DNA of 64,000 bases from Mucilaginibacter rivuli (GTDB lineage Bacteria > Bacteroidota > Bacteroidia > Sphingobacteriales > Sphingobacteriaceae), in assembly GCF_019391655.1 (NCBI RefSeq), contig NZ_JAHXPQ010000010.1, positions 1-64,000 of the forward strand, read 5' to 3'. Position 1 is the first letter of the stretch. Each line of letters opens with the position of its first letter. Below, in pieces: positions 42,572 to 51,700 of the stretch. The notes under the pieces were generated by a model that was not told where the DNA came from, did not search any database, and saw nothing but the letters and a program-made list of their open reading frames with translations. A program made the position numbers and the translations under genes.

Positions 42572-42826
42572 AGTCTTTGTTTTATTAGATGTAACAATAT
42601 CCTTAAAATTTCTGTTTTATTAAACTGGGCTGCGCTCTAAATAATTCTATTGTACATGTAGTTCCTTCCCTCGCTGTTAAGTTAAAATCACTAACTGTCA
42701 AACCCGCTTAATGTAACAATTGAGTGAGTTCCTGTTTTTTGTGAGATTAATTCATGTATTCCATCAGGTTTATTGTCTAAATTGATTTAATTTGGGATAC
42801 CAATAAATACACCTTACCAACTTAAA

Positions 42827-45805
42827 ATGACTAATAATAAAAAGCACCCGATCACGCGAAGGTCTTTTCTTACCACAGCCGGTATAGCAACAGCGGCGGT
42901 AGCTCTCTATCCTAAAACAGCACTTTTCGCTAAATCGACAGCCGTACAGCCATCAGCACCCGGAGCCCTGTCTTTAGCAGGCGACTGGCGTTTTGCATTA
43001 GATCGTACCAATGCAGGTGTTGGCGCCGGGTGGTTCAGCAAACCATTAGCGGCAACTACCAATATCTCTTTACCAGGTATATTGCAAACTCAGGGCTTTG
43101 GCGATGAAATAAAGGCAGATACCAAATTTGTAGCGGCCTTGCCACGCGATATGCGCTGGTATCTGCTGCCACAATATAAACCTTACACCGTACCGGGGAA
43201 TATTCAGGTACCTTATCTATCGCAACCCGTGCGCCATTACTTAGGCGTGGCCTGGTATCAGCGTGATCTTGATATCCCTGCCGCCTGGGATGGTAAACGC
43301 ATTGAATTATTACTTGAGCGCACACGCTGGCAAACCGATGTTTATCTCGGCGATAAGCTGATCGGCAGCAACAGATCATTGGTGGCACCACATGATTTTG
43401 ATCTGGGTGTTTTGAAACCGGGACGACACCTTCTCACTATCCGTATTGATAACAGCATGTTAACACCTGCTTATCGCCCCGATGGGCATGGGGTATCTGA
43501 TGGTGAAGGTTCAACCTGGAATGGTATTGTGGGCCGCATCGAGCTATCAGCTACATCCCCTGTTTGGATAGCTGATGCACAGGTATTCCCTAACCTTTCT
43601 GCTAAGTCGGCGCAGGTTCGTGTTTCTATTGGCAATGTAACAGGCAAGGCCGGCAAAGGTATACTTTCGGCAGGTGGCGTTTCTGTCCCGGTTAGCTGGG
43701 ATGCCACCGGTGGCAAAGCCATTATTAATGTGCCAATGCCTAATGCAAAGCAATGGTCGGAGTTTACACCCGAATTACAGCAACTATCCCTGAGCCTTAA
43801 AGGTGACCAGGCCGGGCACCAGCAACAGGTTACTTTTGGCATGCGCGAGATAAAAACCGATGGCAACCGAGTTTTGCTGAATGGCGAACAATTGCAATTA
43901 CGCTCCACACATGATGGCGGCGGTTTCCCCTTAACAGGATATCCTGCTACAGACGTAGCCACATGGAAAAAGATATTAGGTATTTGTAAAACATGGGGAC
44001 TGAACGGTATGCGTTTCCACTCCTGGTGTCCGCCCGAAGCCGCGTTTACCGCAGCTGATGAACTGGGTTTTTATCTTCAGCCTGAATGCGGGATGTGGAA
44101 CTCGTTTGATACCGAGGGGAAAATGCTCGCTGTTTTGAATGATGAAACGGCACGCATGTTAAAGGCATACGGAAATCATCCCTCGTTTTTAATGCTCAAC
44201 GCCACTAATGAACCCGCAGGACATTATGCCGAACAATTACCTGTTTGGGATAAAGCCTGGAGAGTAGCCGACCCGCGCCGCCTGTACAGTGATGGCACGG
44301 GCCGTTGGTCGCCACCACCGGCCGGGCCGGGTACACCTTTTGCTGCAGACTATTTAGTTACCGGTAGCCCCGCACGTGGCCCAAGGGGCTGGTTTGGTGG
44401 TGACTACGAGGAAAACCTGGCAACCATCAGGAAAGGCACTACGGTACCCTGCTTCGGACACGAAATTGGTCAATATTGCGCTTATCCGGATTTTAGTGTT
44501 ATTGAAAAGTTTAACGGTAAGGGTAAGTATGCTGCATTTCCTGAAGGCATAGGCTACGGAAAAGTACCTTACATGCACCCCGGCAATTATATCATTATGC
44601 AGGATAGTGCCCGTAACCACGGCCTGCTTGCACGTAACAAGGCACTTGCACATGCGTCGGGTAAATTCCAGGTGGCTTGTTATAAAGAAGAGATAGAAGC
44701 GCTGCTACGTACAAAATCATATTCGGGCTATCAATTGCTCGACCTGCATGATTACCTTGGCCAGGGTGGCGCGCTCATTGGCCTGCTCGATGCCTTTTGG
44801 GAAGAAAAAGGATATGTTACTGCCGATGAGTTTAAACGCTTTAATAATACCACCGTCCCGCTCATCAGGCTAAAGGAGCGGATATTTACTACGGATAAAA
44901 GCCTGACGGCAAGTGCTGAAGTAGCACACTATGGCCCGGCAGCACTTAAGGGAGTAACACCAACATGGCGCGTTTTAAACAGCGCCGGCAAACCGGTAAT
45001 GAGTGGCAGCCTGCCCACTTGCGACATTGTACGCGGCAGCGGACAGGTATTGGGTAATATCACTGCTGATCTGTCTAAACTATCAGCACCTGCCTCCTAT
45101 TCGTTGGTTTTAGAGCTTGGCGCAACAGGCTTTAGTAATCATTGGTCGTTTTGGCTTTATCCTGCAGTTGCCAAAACAGAAGTTCCTTCGGATGTTTTGA
45201 TCTCAGCATCATGGGATGAGGTAAAGGCGCGTTTGGATAAAGGCGGTAAAGCGTTGTTCTTATCAGGTTCACCCGATAAACCCTCGCCTGACCTGGCATT
45301 AACCACATCTCCCATTTTTTGGAACCGTTTGATGAACCCGAGCCGTACATGGATGATCGGGTTGCTGAACGATGCGAAACATGGCGCGCTTGCAGGATTC
45401 CCTACTGAAGACTGTTGTGACTGGCAATGGGTAAACTTGCTCCCAAAAACCGTGGCTATGAACATGGAAAGCCTTTCGCCTGCATTGGATATGGTGGTGC
45501 AACCTATTGACGATTGGAACCGTAACCTAAGGCTTTCTCTGCTGTTTGAGTGCCAGGTTGGGAATGGTACATTGATGGTCACCTCGTTCGATCTGTCTAA
45601 CGATGGAGTGGATAAACGGCCAACGGCTGCTTCGCTGCGCAGGTCGGTTGTGGATTATATGGCTTCTGCTAAATTTAAACCACATAACAAGGTTTCGGTA
45701 GCCGAACTTGAAGCATGGCTACCTGCAAGGTATGTGGCGCCTGTTATTTTAAACTCGCCCCCGGCAACAAGTGATGTAGCTGACCCCGGGCAAGTGAAAC
45801 AGTAA
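42827..45805 (+). CDS. Glycoside hydrolase family 2 protein with Tat signal
   Basis: A 992-residue exported enzyme. A twin-arginine signal (TRRSFLTTAGIATAAVALYP) is followed by the GH2 sugar-binding domain (about 50-250, GVAWYQRDLDIP, RTRWQTDVYLGD), an immunoglobulin-like domain and the TIM barrel. The barrel starts with RSTHDGGGFPLTGYPATDVATWKKILGICKTWGLNGMRFHSWCPPEAAF. The acid/base Glu is in MLNATNEPAGHY and the nucleophile Glu is probably in CFGHEIGQYCAYPDF. GH2 members act on beta-galactosides, glucuronides, mannosides and others; specificity is unresolved. A terminator follows, and it stands alone. Confidence 0.88.
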   Translation: MTNNKKHPITRRSFLTTAGIATAAVALYPKTALFAKSTAVQPSAPGALSLAGDWRFALDRTNAGVGAGWFSKPLAATTNISLPGILQTQGFGDEIKADTKFVAALPRDMRWYLLPQYKPYTVPGNIQVPYLSQPVRHYLGVAWYQRDLDIPAAWDGKRIELLLERTRWQTDVYLGDKLIGSNRSLVAPHDFDLGVLKPGRHLLTIRIDNSMLTPAYRPDGHGVSDGEGSTWNGIVGRIELSATSPVWIADAQVFPNLSAKSAQVRVSIGNVTGKAGKGILSAGGVSVPVSWDATGGKAIINVPMPNAKQWSEFTPELQQLSLSLKGDQAGHQQQVTFGMREIKTDGNRVLLNGEQLQLRSTHDGGGFPLTGYPATDVATWKKILGICKTWGLNGMRFHSWCPPEAAFTAADELGFYLQPECGMWNSFDTEGKMLAVLNDETARMLKAYGNHPSFLMLNATNEPAGHYAEQLPVWDKAWRVADPRRLYSDGTGRWSPPPAGPGTPFAADYLVTGSPARGPRGWFGGDYEENLATIRKGTTVPCFGHEIGQYCAYPDFSVIEKFNGKGKYAAFPEGIGYGKVPYMHPGNYIIMQDSARNHGLLARNKALAHASGKFQVACYKEEIEALLRTKSYSGYQLLDLHDYLGQGGALIGLLDAFWEEKGYVTADEFKRFNNTTVPLIRLKERIFTTDKSLTASAEVAHYGPAALKGVTPTWRVLNSAGKPVMSGSLPTCDIVRGSGQVLGNITADLSKLSAPASYSLVLELGATGFSNHWSFWLYPAVAKTEVPSDVLISASWDEVKARLDKGGKALFLSGSPDKPSPDLALTTSPIFWNRLMNPSRTWMIGLLNDAKHGALAGFPTEDCCDWQWVNLLPKTVAMNMESLSPALDMVVQPIDDWNRNLRLSLLFECQVGNGTLMVTSFDLSNDGVDKRPTAASLRRSVVDYMASAKFKPHNKVSVAELEAWLPARYVAPVILNSPPATSDVADPGQVKQ

Positions 45806-45817
45806 TACAACCCTAAT

Positions 45818-45857
45818 AAAGCGAAAAGGTGCTACCATATAGCACCTTTTCGCTTTT
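45818..45857. terminator. Two-way terminator between the GH2 and YciI genes
   Basis: A perfect 16-bp stem (AAAGCGAAAAGGTGCT / AGCACCTTTTCGCTTT) around a seven-base loop, with Ts on the right and As on the left. It serves the converging GH2 (rightward) and YciI-like (leftward) genes. Confidence 0.85.
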
Positions 45858-45880
45858 ATATTACTCACTTTATCTGTAAG

Positions 45881-46222
45881 TTAATATGCTGTTCTAATTT
45901 CCACACTACCGCCTTCATCCAAGGCCGGGCAACCGTGGGCCAGTGTAATCGCATCATCTATACTATCAGCCTTAACTACTATAAAGCCGCCAAGTATCTC
46001 CTTTATTTCTACAAAAGGGCCATCAGTAACTACTGCACCTGCCTTTAAAACGGTTCCTTGAGGTTTTAAATGCAGGCCATTAGCTGCTATTTTACCTTGG
46101 GTGGCTATACCGCCAATCCAATCCATCCATTTTTTATCTATTTCTTGCTGCTTTTCCGGGGTATAGTTTAAAGCAGGCTGGCGAAATAAAAAAACGAACT
46201 CATTATTTGCTCCCTCGTTCAT
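45881..46222 (-). CDS. YciI family protein
   Basis: A 113-residue protein of the YciI/YCII-related family (ferredoxin-like fold). It has the N-terminal FVFLFRQPALNYTPEKQQEIDKKWMDWIGGI, the central VVTDGPFVEIKEILGGFIVVKADSIDDAITLAHGCPAL and no other domain. Relatives are often found next to ECF sigma factors; none is seen here. The function is unknown. It is transcribed leftward, with an AhpD-like gene 58 bases upstream. Confidence 0.88.
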   Translation of the reverse strand: MNEGANNEFVFLFRQPALNYTPEKQQEIDKKWMDWIGGIATQGKIAANGLHLKPQGTVLKAGAVVTDGPFVEIKEILGGFIVVKADSIDDAITLAHGCPALDEGGSVEIRTAY

Positions 46223-46280
46223 TGTATTGTTGTTTAATTGTTGTGTGAATTTAAATTATTCTTATAAATAAAGCTCTTTA

Positions 46281-46736
46281 TTACGATTTAAATTGTCCGG
46301 GCTGATAACTGCCTGCCGGGGTTTGAAAAGTAATATTGATACGGTTATAGCTGTTAATGGTTATAATAGCCATGGTTAAGTCTATCAGTTCCTGTTCAGT
46401 AAATTCGGCAGCCGCGGCAGTATAAACCTCGTCGGATACATGGGTTTTGGTAACACCTTCGGCAAACGCGAGAGCAACGCGTTCGCGATTTGTGTATACT
46501 GTTCCCTCGCGCCATGCATCCAGCATATAAAGACGTTGCTCGGTTTCACCGGCTACCCGCAGATCTTTTGAGTGCATATCAAGGCAATAAGCACAACCAT
46601 TAATTTGAGATACACGGAAATAAAGCAGGTGTAATAACTTTTGTTCAACCGGCGATTTAGCTAAGTACGCACCCAAGCCATACATTGCTTTCATTGCGTC
46701 TGCTCCCTTTGCGAAAAAATTGATCCTTGATTCCAT
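46281..46736 (-). CDS. Carboxymuconolactone decarboxylase / AhpD-like protein
   Basis: A 151-residue all-helical protein. The redox motif INGCAYCLDMHSKDLR (C-x2-C near residue 49, with a His four residues later) is that of AhpD-like alkylhydroperoxidases. The N-terminus MESRINFFAKGADAMKAMYGLGAYLAKSPVEQKLL and middle region also match. It probably reduces hydroperoxides or similar substrates using its Cys pair. It is the first gene of a possible leftward pair with the YciI-like gene. Confidence 0.9.
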   Translation of the reverse strand: MESRINFFAKGADAMKAMYGLGAYLAKSPVEQKLLHLLYFRVSQINGCAYCLDMHSKDLRVAGETEQRLYMLDAWREGTVYTNRERVALAFAEGVTKTHVSDEVYTAAAAEFTEQELIDLTMAIITINSYNRINITFQTPAGSYQPGQFKS

Positions 46737-46913
46737 TTTTGTTAATATTTAAATACTGTTTTTTACTTTATACTTCGATAATGATTGAAGAATAATGAAT
46801 TGGACACAGCTACAAAAAATATTAGTTTTATTTACCGGTCAAATCTGTTTCAGGTAATTTAAAGATGCATGCCCTGGCGCAAATCATTTGTACTATATAC
46901 TGTAATACAGGTC

Positions 46914-46943
46914 TTGACAGCATAACGAAAAAAACTATCTTTG
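46914..46943 (+). promoter_or_regulatory. Promoter of tRNA-Ser(CGA) (TTG-N19-TATCTTTG)
   Basis: TTG at 46914-46916 and TATCTTTG at 46936-46943 are 19 bases apart. The mature tRNA starts about 25 bases after the -7 box. Confidence 0.6.
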
Positions 46944-46968
46944 CACTCCTCAAAAACACCGTACTTAC

Positions 46969-47055
46969 GGAGAGGTGTCAGAGTGATCGAATGTGCCTGA
47001 TTCGAAATCAGGTGTACTGTTACAGGTACCGGGGGTTTGAATCCCTCCCTCTCCG
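46969..47055 (+). tRNA. tRNA-Ser, anticodon CGA
   Basis: Acceptor GGAGAGG pairs with CCTCTCC. The anticodon stem-loop CCTGATTCGAAATCAGG gives anticodon CGA. The T-arm is GGGTTTGAATCCC and a long variable arm is present. The CCA end is not encoded (GCAAAA follows), unlike the tRNA-Ser(UGA) gene. Confidence 0.92.
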
Positions 47056-47068
47056 CAAAACAAATTAT

Positions 47069-47093
47069 TGCCTGACATAGCCGGGCATTTTTT
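47069..47093 (+). terminator. Terminator of tRNA-Ser(CGA)
   Basis: TGCCTG pairs with CGGGCA (one G-U pair) around a short loop and is followed by six Ts. Confidence 0.65.
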
Positions 47094-47129
47094 GTTCATA
47101 GCCTTGTTAAATATCGCAAACAAAAATAA

Positions 47130-47187
47130 TTGCAAATATATTTGCGCAACTTGAAAGTTGCATATATATTTGCAACCTGAAGGTTGC
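47130..47187. promoter_or_regulatory. Duplicated palindromes upstream of the ArsR-type regulator gene
   Basis: Two related 14-bp words, GCAAATATATTTGC at 47132-47145 (a perfect palindrome) and GCATATATATTTGC at 47160-47173, lie 28 bp apart. Two 16-bp inverted words, GCAACTTGAAAGTTGC (47146-47161) and GCAACCTGAAGGTTGC (47172-47187), alternate with them. The last ends eight bases before the ATG at 47195. This is the usual position for ArsR-family self-repression. Confidence 0.6.
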
Positions 47188-47194
47188 TTAATTT

Positions 47195-47527
47195 ATGATG
47201 AAAATGAAACAAGATATATTCCAGGCCATAGCAGACCCAACACGCAGAGCTATTTTAACGTTGATAGCTATTCAGGCATTAACACCAAATGCAATGGCCG
47301 AAAAGTTTGATATGACCCGCCAGGCTGTATCAAAGCATATTAAAGTATTACATGAATGCGAATTGATTAAACCTGAGCATAGCGGCCGGGAGATTTATTA
47401 TCACTTTAACGCCAAAAAGATGCAGGAGTTTGACCATTGGTTAGCCCAATTCAGGCAAAACTGGGAAACTCAATTTAACCAGCTTGACCATTTATTAACA
47501 ACAATTAAAGAACAGGGAACCAAGTAA
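47195..47527 (+). CDS. ArsR-type helix-turn-helix regulator
   Basis: A 110-residue winged-helix protein. It starts KQDIFQAIADPTRRAILTLIA, has the recognition helix in MAEKFDMTRQAVSKHIKVLHECELIKPE and the wing HSGREIYYHFNAKKMQEFDHWL. There is no Cys metal-binding motif (no ELCVCDL), so it is not a metal sensor; this subgroup lies with SRPBCC proteins and controls them. It begins an operon and probably binds the palindromes just upstream. Confidence 0.92.
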   Translation: MMKMKQDIFQAIADPTRRAILTLIAIQALTPNAMAEKFDMTRQAVSKHIKVLHECELIKPEHSGREIYYHFNAKKMQEFDHWLAQFRQNWETQFNQLDHLLTTIKEQGTK

Positions 47528-47567
47528 CATTGATATCAATAAATATTTAACTAATCATCAATAACTA

Positions 47568-48059
47568 ATGAACAACGATTTGCTATTTGATTTTAACGTT
47601 GACAAGGCAGTGAAAACGGTTTACATAACCAGAGAATTTAATGCAGGACAATCTTTAGTATGGGACGCTTTTACCAAAGCCGAACTGCTGGACCAATGGG
47701 GAGCGCCTGCACCTATGCGCGCCAAAACCAAGTATATGAATTTTGAAGTTGGCGGGCGGCGATTTTACGCGATGATAAGCCCCGATGGGCAAGAACGTTG
47801 GTCTGTGCAGGAATTTACATCCATCACCCCGAAAACAAATTTTAAAATGTACAACGCCTTTGCAGATAAAAACGAAAACCGGGAACTGCCAGGTTCTGAA
47901 TGGGATTACAATTTCAGCGAGCAAAATGGCATAACCAAAGTGGATATTACCATTTTTAATGAATCGTTTGAGCGATTGGAGAAATTATTAGAGGGCTTCA
48001 AAATAGGTTTCACCATCACCTTAAAAAACCTGGAAGAGTTGTTGGCCACCTTATCGTAG
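47568..48059 (+). CDS. SRPBCC (AHSA1-like) domain protein
   Basis: A 163-residue protein with a START/Bet v1-like fold of the AHSA1 (activator of Hsp90 ATPase homologue) family. Landmarks are VYITREFNAGQSLVWDAFTKAELLDQWGAP, the middle MISPDGQERWSVQEF and the C-terminal helix LEKLLEGFKIGFTITLKNLEELL. The family binds hydrophobic ligands; no enzyme activity is evident. It follows the ArsR-type gene after 40 bases and is probably controlled by it. Confidence 0.9.
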   Translation: MNNDLLFDFNVDKAVKTVYITREFNAGQSLVWDAFTKAELLDQWGAPAPMRAKTKYMNFEVGGRRFYAMISPDGQERWSVQEFTSITPKTNFKMYNAFADKNENRELPGSEWDYNFSEQNGITKVDITIFNESFERLEKLLEGFKIGFTITLKNLEELLATLS

Positions 48060-48102
48060 AAAGCATAAAAAAAATTAAAAATCAATTTAAAAATTAAAAA
48101 TT

Positions 48103-48537
48103 ATGAGAACAATTAACCCCTGGATCAACTTCAACGGAAATGCTGAAGAAGCATTTACTTTTTACAAATCAGTTTTTGGCGGAGAGTTCACAAAGATCAT
48201 TCGTTTTAAAGACCTGGCAAACGCCGAATTTCAGGTACCGGAAAATGAGGCAAATAAAATAATGCATATTGCTTTGCCCATAGGGAAACACAATGTGTTA
48301 ATAGCCAATGACGTTCCTGAATTTATTGGACGCGTAAACGAAAATGAAAACAGGTCGAAAATATCAGTTAGTGCAGAAAGCCGCGAAGAAGCAGACAAAG
48401 TATTTAACGGACTATCGGCAGGTGGAGATGTTGAAGGCCCAATCGGTGATAGCCCCTGGGGTACTTACGCCGGAATGTTTAGGGACAAATATGGTATTGA
48501 ATGGATAGTGGAATTTGATCCAAATTACAAGGGGTAA
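48103..48537 (+). CDS. VOC family protein (PhnB-like)
   Basis: A 144-residue protein of the PhnB/3-demethylubiquinone methyltransferase-like VOC group. It begins INPWINFNGNAEEAFTFYKSVFGGEFTKI, and later has IMHIALPIGKHNVLIANDV, VEGPIGDSPWGTYAGMFRDKYGIEWIVEF. Such proteins are often found with ArsR and SRPBCC genes, as here; the shared role is not known. It is the last gene of the three-gene operon and is followed by a hairpin at 48656-48687. Confidence 0.9.
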   Translation: MRTINPWINFNGNAEEAFTFYKSVFGGEFTKIIRFKDLANAEFQVPENEANKIMHIALPIGKHNVLIANDVPEFIGRVNENENRSKISVSAESREEADKVFNGLSAGGDVEGPIGDSPWGTYAGMFRDKYGIEWIVEFDPNYKG

Positions 48538-48655
48538 ATTTAACCGTATAAAAAGCGGCCGTATAATGCTTAGTTAAATCTGATTTGAGTTTTAATCCAC
48601 GGAAAGATCAAAATGGTATAAGGTGTTCCATTATAGCCCCTCCCCGCTCCGCTTT

Positions 48656-48687
48656 AGAGGAATGATAGTGTTATTATTCCTCTTTTT
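48656..48687 (+). terminator. Probable terminator after the ArsR-SRPBCC-VOC operon
   Basis: AGAGGAAT (48656-48663) pairs with ATTCCTCT (48676-48683) and is followed by several Ts. It lies 119 bases after the VOC gene and before the convergent HTCS gene. An upstream CCCCTCCCCGCTCCGC stretch resembles the dispersed repeat at the urease locus. Confidence 0.6.
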
Positions 48688-48775
48688 CATTATCAACATA
48701 TCATCATCAATTGTTTTTGAATGTGGTATTGTGAAAATTATACTTGATAATTATAGCCACAAAGGAGCACAGCAA

Positions 48776-51700
48776 TTATATTGCCTGAAGTTTTATCGAT
48801 CTGTTGCGTAAGTATTCACTTGGCGATAACGCGTATTGCTTTTTAAAACAGGTTCCAAAATACTTAGGATCAGTAAAGCCTACAGCATAAGCCACCTGCG
48901 AAATGTTTTCTTCTCCGGTGTCTAACAACTCTTTTCCTTTTTTCAAACGCATGTCGCGTAAAAACTCAACAGGTGTCTGGCCGGTAAGGCTCTTGAACTT
49001 TCTGTAAAATGCTGAGCGGCTCATGCCTGCTGCTTCGGTAAGAATATCTATGTTAAAATCAGAATCCGACATTTTATCCTCAACAACCCTAATCACATTT
49101 TTTAAAAACAGTTCATCCTTTACAGTGATGGTTATTTCATTATTGTGGGTTGCCGGTTTATCCGATCCTTTTAAAATATGCTCAAATATTTGCTTACGCT
49201 GTTTTATCAAATTAGCAATTGATGATAATACCAGATTGTTGTTAAAAGGCTTAGTGATATAATAATCTGCCCCGTAATTAAGGCCCTCTATCTGACTTTC
49301 AACAGATGTTTTAGCTGATAGTATAATAACAGGTATGTGGCTTGTTTCTGTATTGTTTTTTAGCTTGTCAAGCAGTTGTATCCCATTCATTTTGGGCATC
49401 ATAACATCGGTTAATACCAGGTCGGGCAAATGGGTAATGGCTTTTTCCCAGGCTTCTTCGCCATTTTCAGCTTCAACAATATGATAGTTATTACTTAGTT
49501 GAATGGCTAAAAAACTACGAAGGTCGTTATTATCTTCAACCAAAAGTACTAATGGTAAACTTGTATCATAATGGTTTGAAATAATGGTTTGCTCATCCTC
49601 CGGCTGGGGATGTAGACGCTGATATTGAAGATCAGGATCGTCAATAAACACTACATTTTGGTTTTCAAAATGAGCTTTGCCTGTTTTAAGTTCAATAGCC
49701 ACAGTAAGCCCTTTTTCCTGATTGTTAAATGCAACTATCTTTCCATGGTGGAGGTCAATCAGTTCTTTTGATAAAGCCAACCCTATCCCTGTACCTTTCA
49801 GGTACTGATCCGGTTTTTGTTCGCCCTCGTAATATAATTCAAAAATATCGTTCAGCTTATTTTTAGGCACACCAATACCCTGGTCAATAATTTTAATAGT
49901 AAAATGTTTTAGCTCAACCTGTTCATCAACCTGTATAATTATCGTTGTACCGTTATCCGAAAATTTGAACGCGTTAGCCAGTAAATTATAAATAACAATA
50001 TCCAGTTTCTCTGCATCAATCCAGGCAAAAAGCTGTTTTACATTTGATTGGATATTTATTGTGATTCCCTTTTCGTTGCCAAGCTCGTTAAAGTACTCCG
50101 TTATATTGGTGATGAAAGCTATAATGTTAACCTCACTTAAATGTAATATTACTTTGCCACTTTGAACTTTTCGCAAATCAAGCAATTGGTTAATGAAACG
50201 TACCATGCGATTTGCATTTTTAGTTATTGTGCGCGCATATTGCAAGCCTTGCGGCGAAAGATTTTCCTGATCAACAATTGCATCAATTGGGTTTAATATG
50301 AGTGATAAAGGAGTTCGTAGCTCGTGCGAGATATTGGTGAAAAAACTTAATTTTAAGTCGGTCAGTTTTTGCTCAACAGCTATACGTTGCCTTAGGCGTA
50401 ACATGGTTAAAGTTACACGCCTTATCAACTCCAAAATTGCGAAACCGAGAATAAAGTAAATAAGATATGCCCACCATGTTAACCAGGGCGGCGGTAAAAT
50501 TGTTATAGGCAGGCTTTTTATGGTGGAGTTAGTGTATAGGTAATCATCACTGCTTTTTACCTGGAATACGTATTTTCCCGGCGCCAGGTTGGAGTAAGTT
50601 ACTTTACGATGGTTCACTACATTTTTGCTCCAGGCTGTATCAACACCTATTAATCGGTAAGAGTAAGATTGCTTGTTTGCAGAACGAAAATCTAACATGC
50701 TGTAATCTATACTGATGGTATTTTGATTATGGAGTAAGGTTACTTCGGGAGTATAATGAATATCCGTTTTTAAAATACGGAACTGGTTGTGATAGGGTCC
50801 TGCATCATGTCCGCTCACCTGAAAGTTTGTAAGAGCCATATTGGCGTTTATTTTACGATCGGTTATCGTGGCAGGGTTTAATGATAAAAAGCCCTGTAAC
50901 GTACCAAACACGAGCGTACCGTTGGGCTGTTTTAAACACGTACCCTCAGAGAAGCCGCTTTGCGGCAAGCCATCATAAGAGTCATAATTTTTAAAAGTAT
51001 TACCTGCTATATTAAACTTAGAAAGCCCCTTTTGTGTAGCTATCCACAAGTTTTGTTTATTATCTTCTACGGTGCTTAATATAAAATCATTCGGCAAGCC
51101 ATCGTCAATAGTGAAAGATCTGAACCTTAATGATCTGATAGGGTCATTCCCAATGGCCAGGTTTAAGCCCCCGCCCGATGTAGAAAGCCACATTCTGTTT
51201 TTAGTATCGCGGTAAATAAACTGTATATCGTTATTACCAAGGCTTTGCTTGTCATCCGGTATTTTATTGTAGCGGGCATAACGTATTTTTGTATCATTAG
51301 CTATCGCCGTGTTTGCTATAAGCAGGCCATCTGTTGTGCCTATCCATAAGTTACCTGCGGCATCCTGCTCCAGGTGCCGTATTTTTTGATACAGTATTTT
51401 TGGATAGTTTTTAAACAGATTTTTTGCACTGTTAAAACGGGTTTCATGGTTAGTTGTCACAGCCTGGTTTAAACCAGATCCGTAAGTACCTATCCATAGC
51501 CTGTTTTGCTTATCTTCCAAAATTGTGTAAATGATATGGCTGCTTAAACTGTTCGCATCGCTGTTGTCAACGTAATGGCTAAGCTGGTATTTAGTGCAAC
51601 TGTTATCAACAGGTTCGGCTTTATATAGCCCATTACCTTTTGTGCCTATCCACATTGTACCTGTATGGTCTTCAAGTATGCAATAGATCTGGCCTATTAC

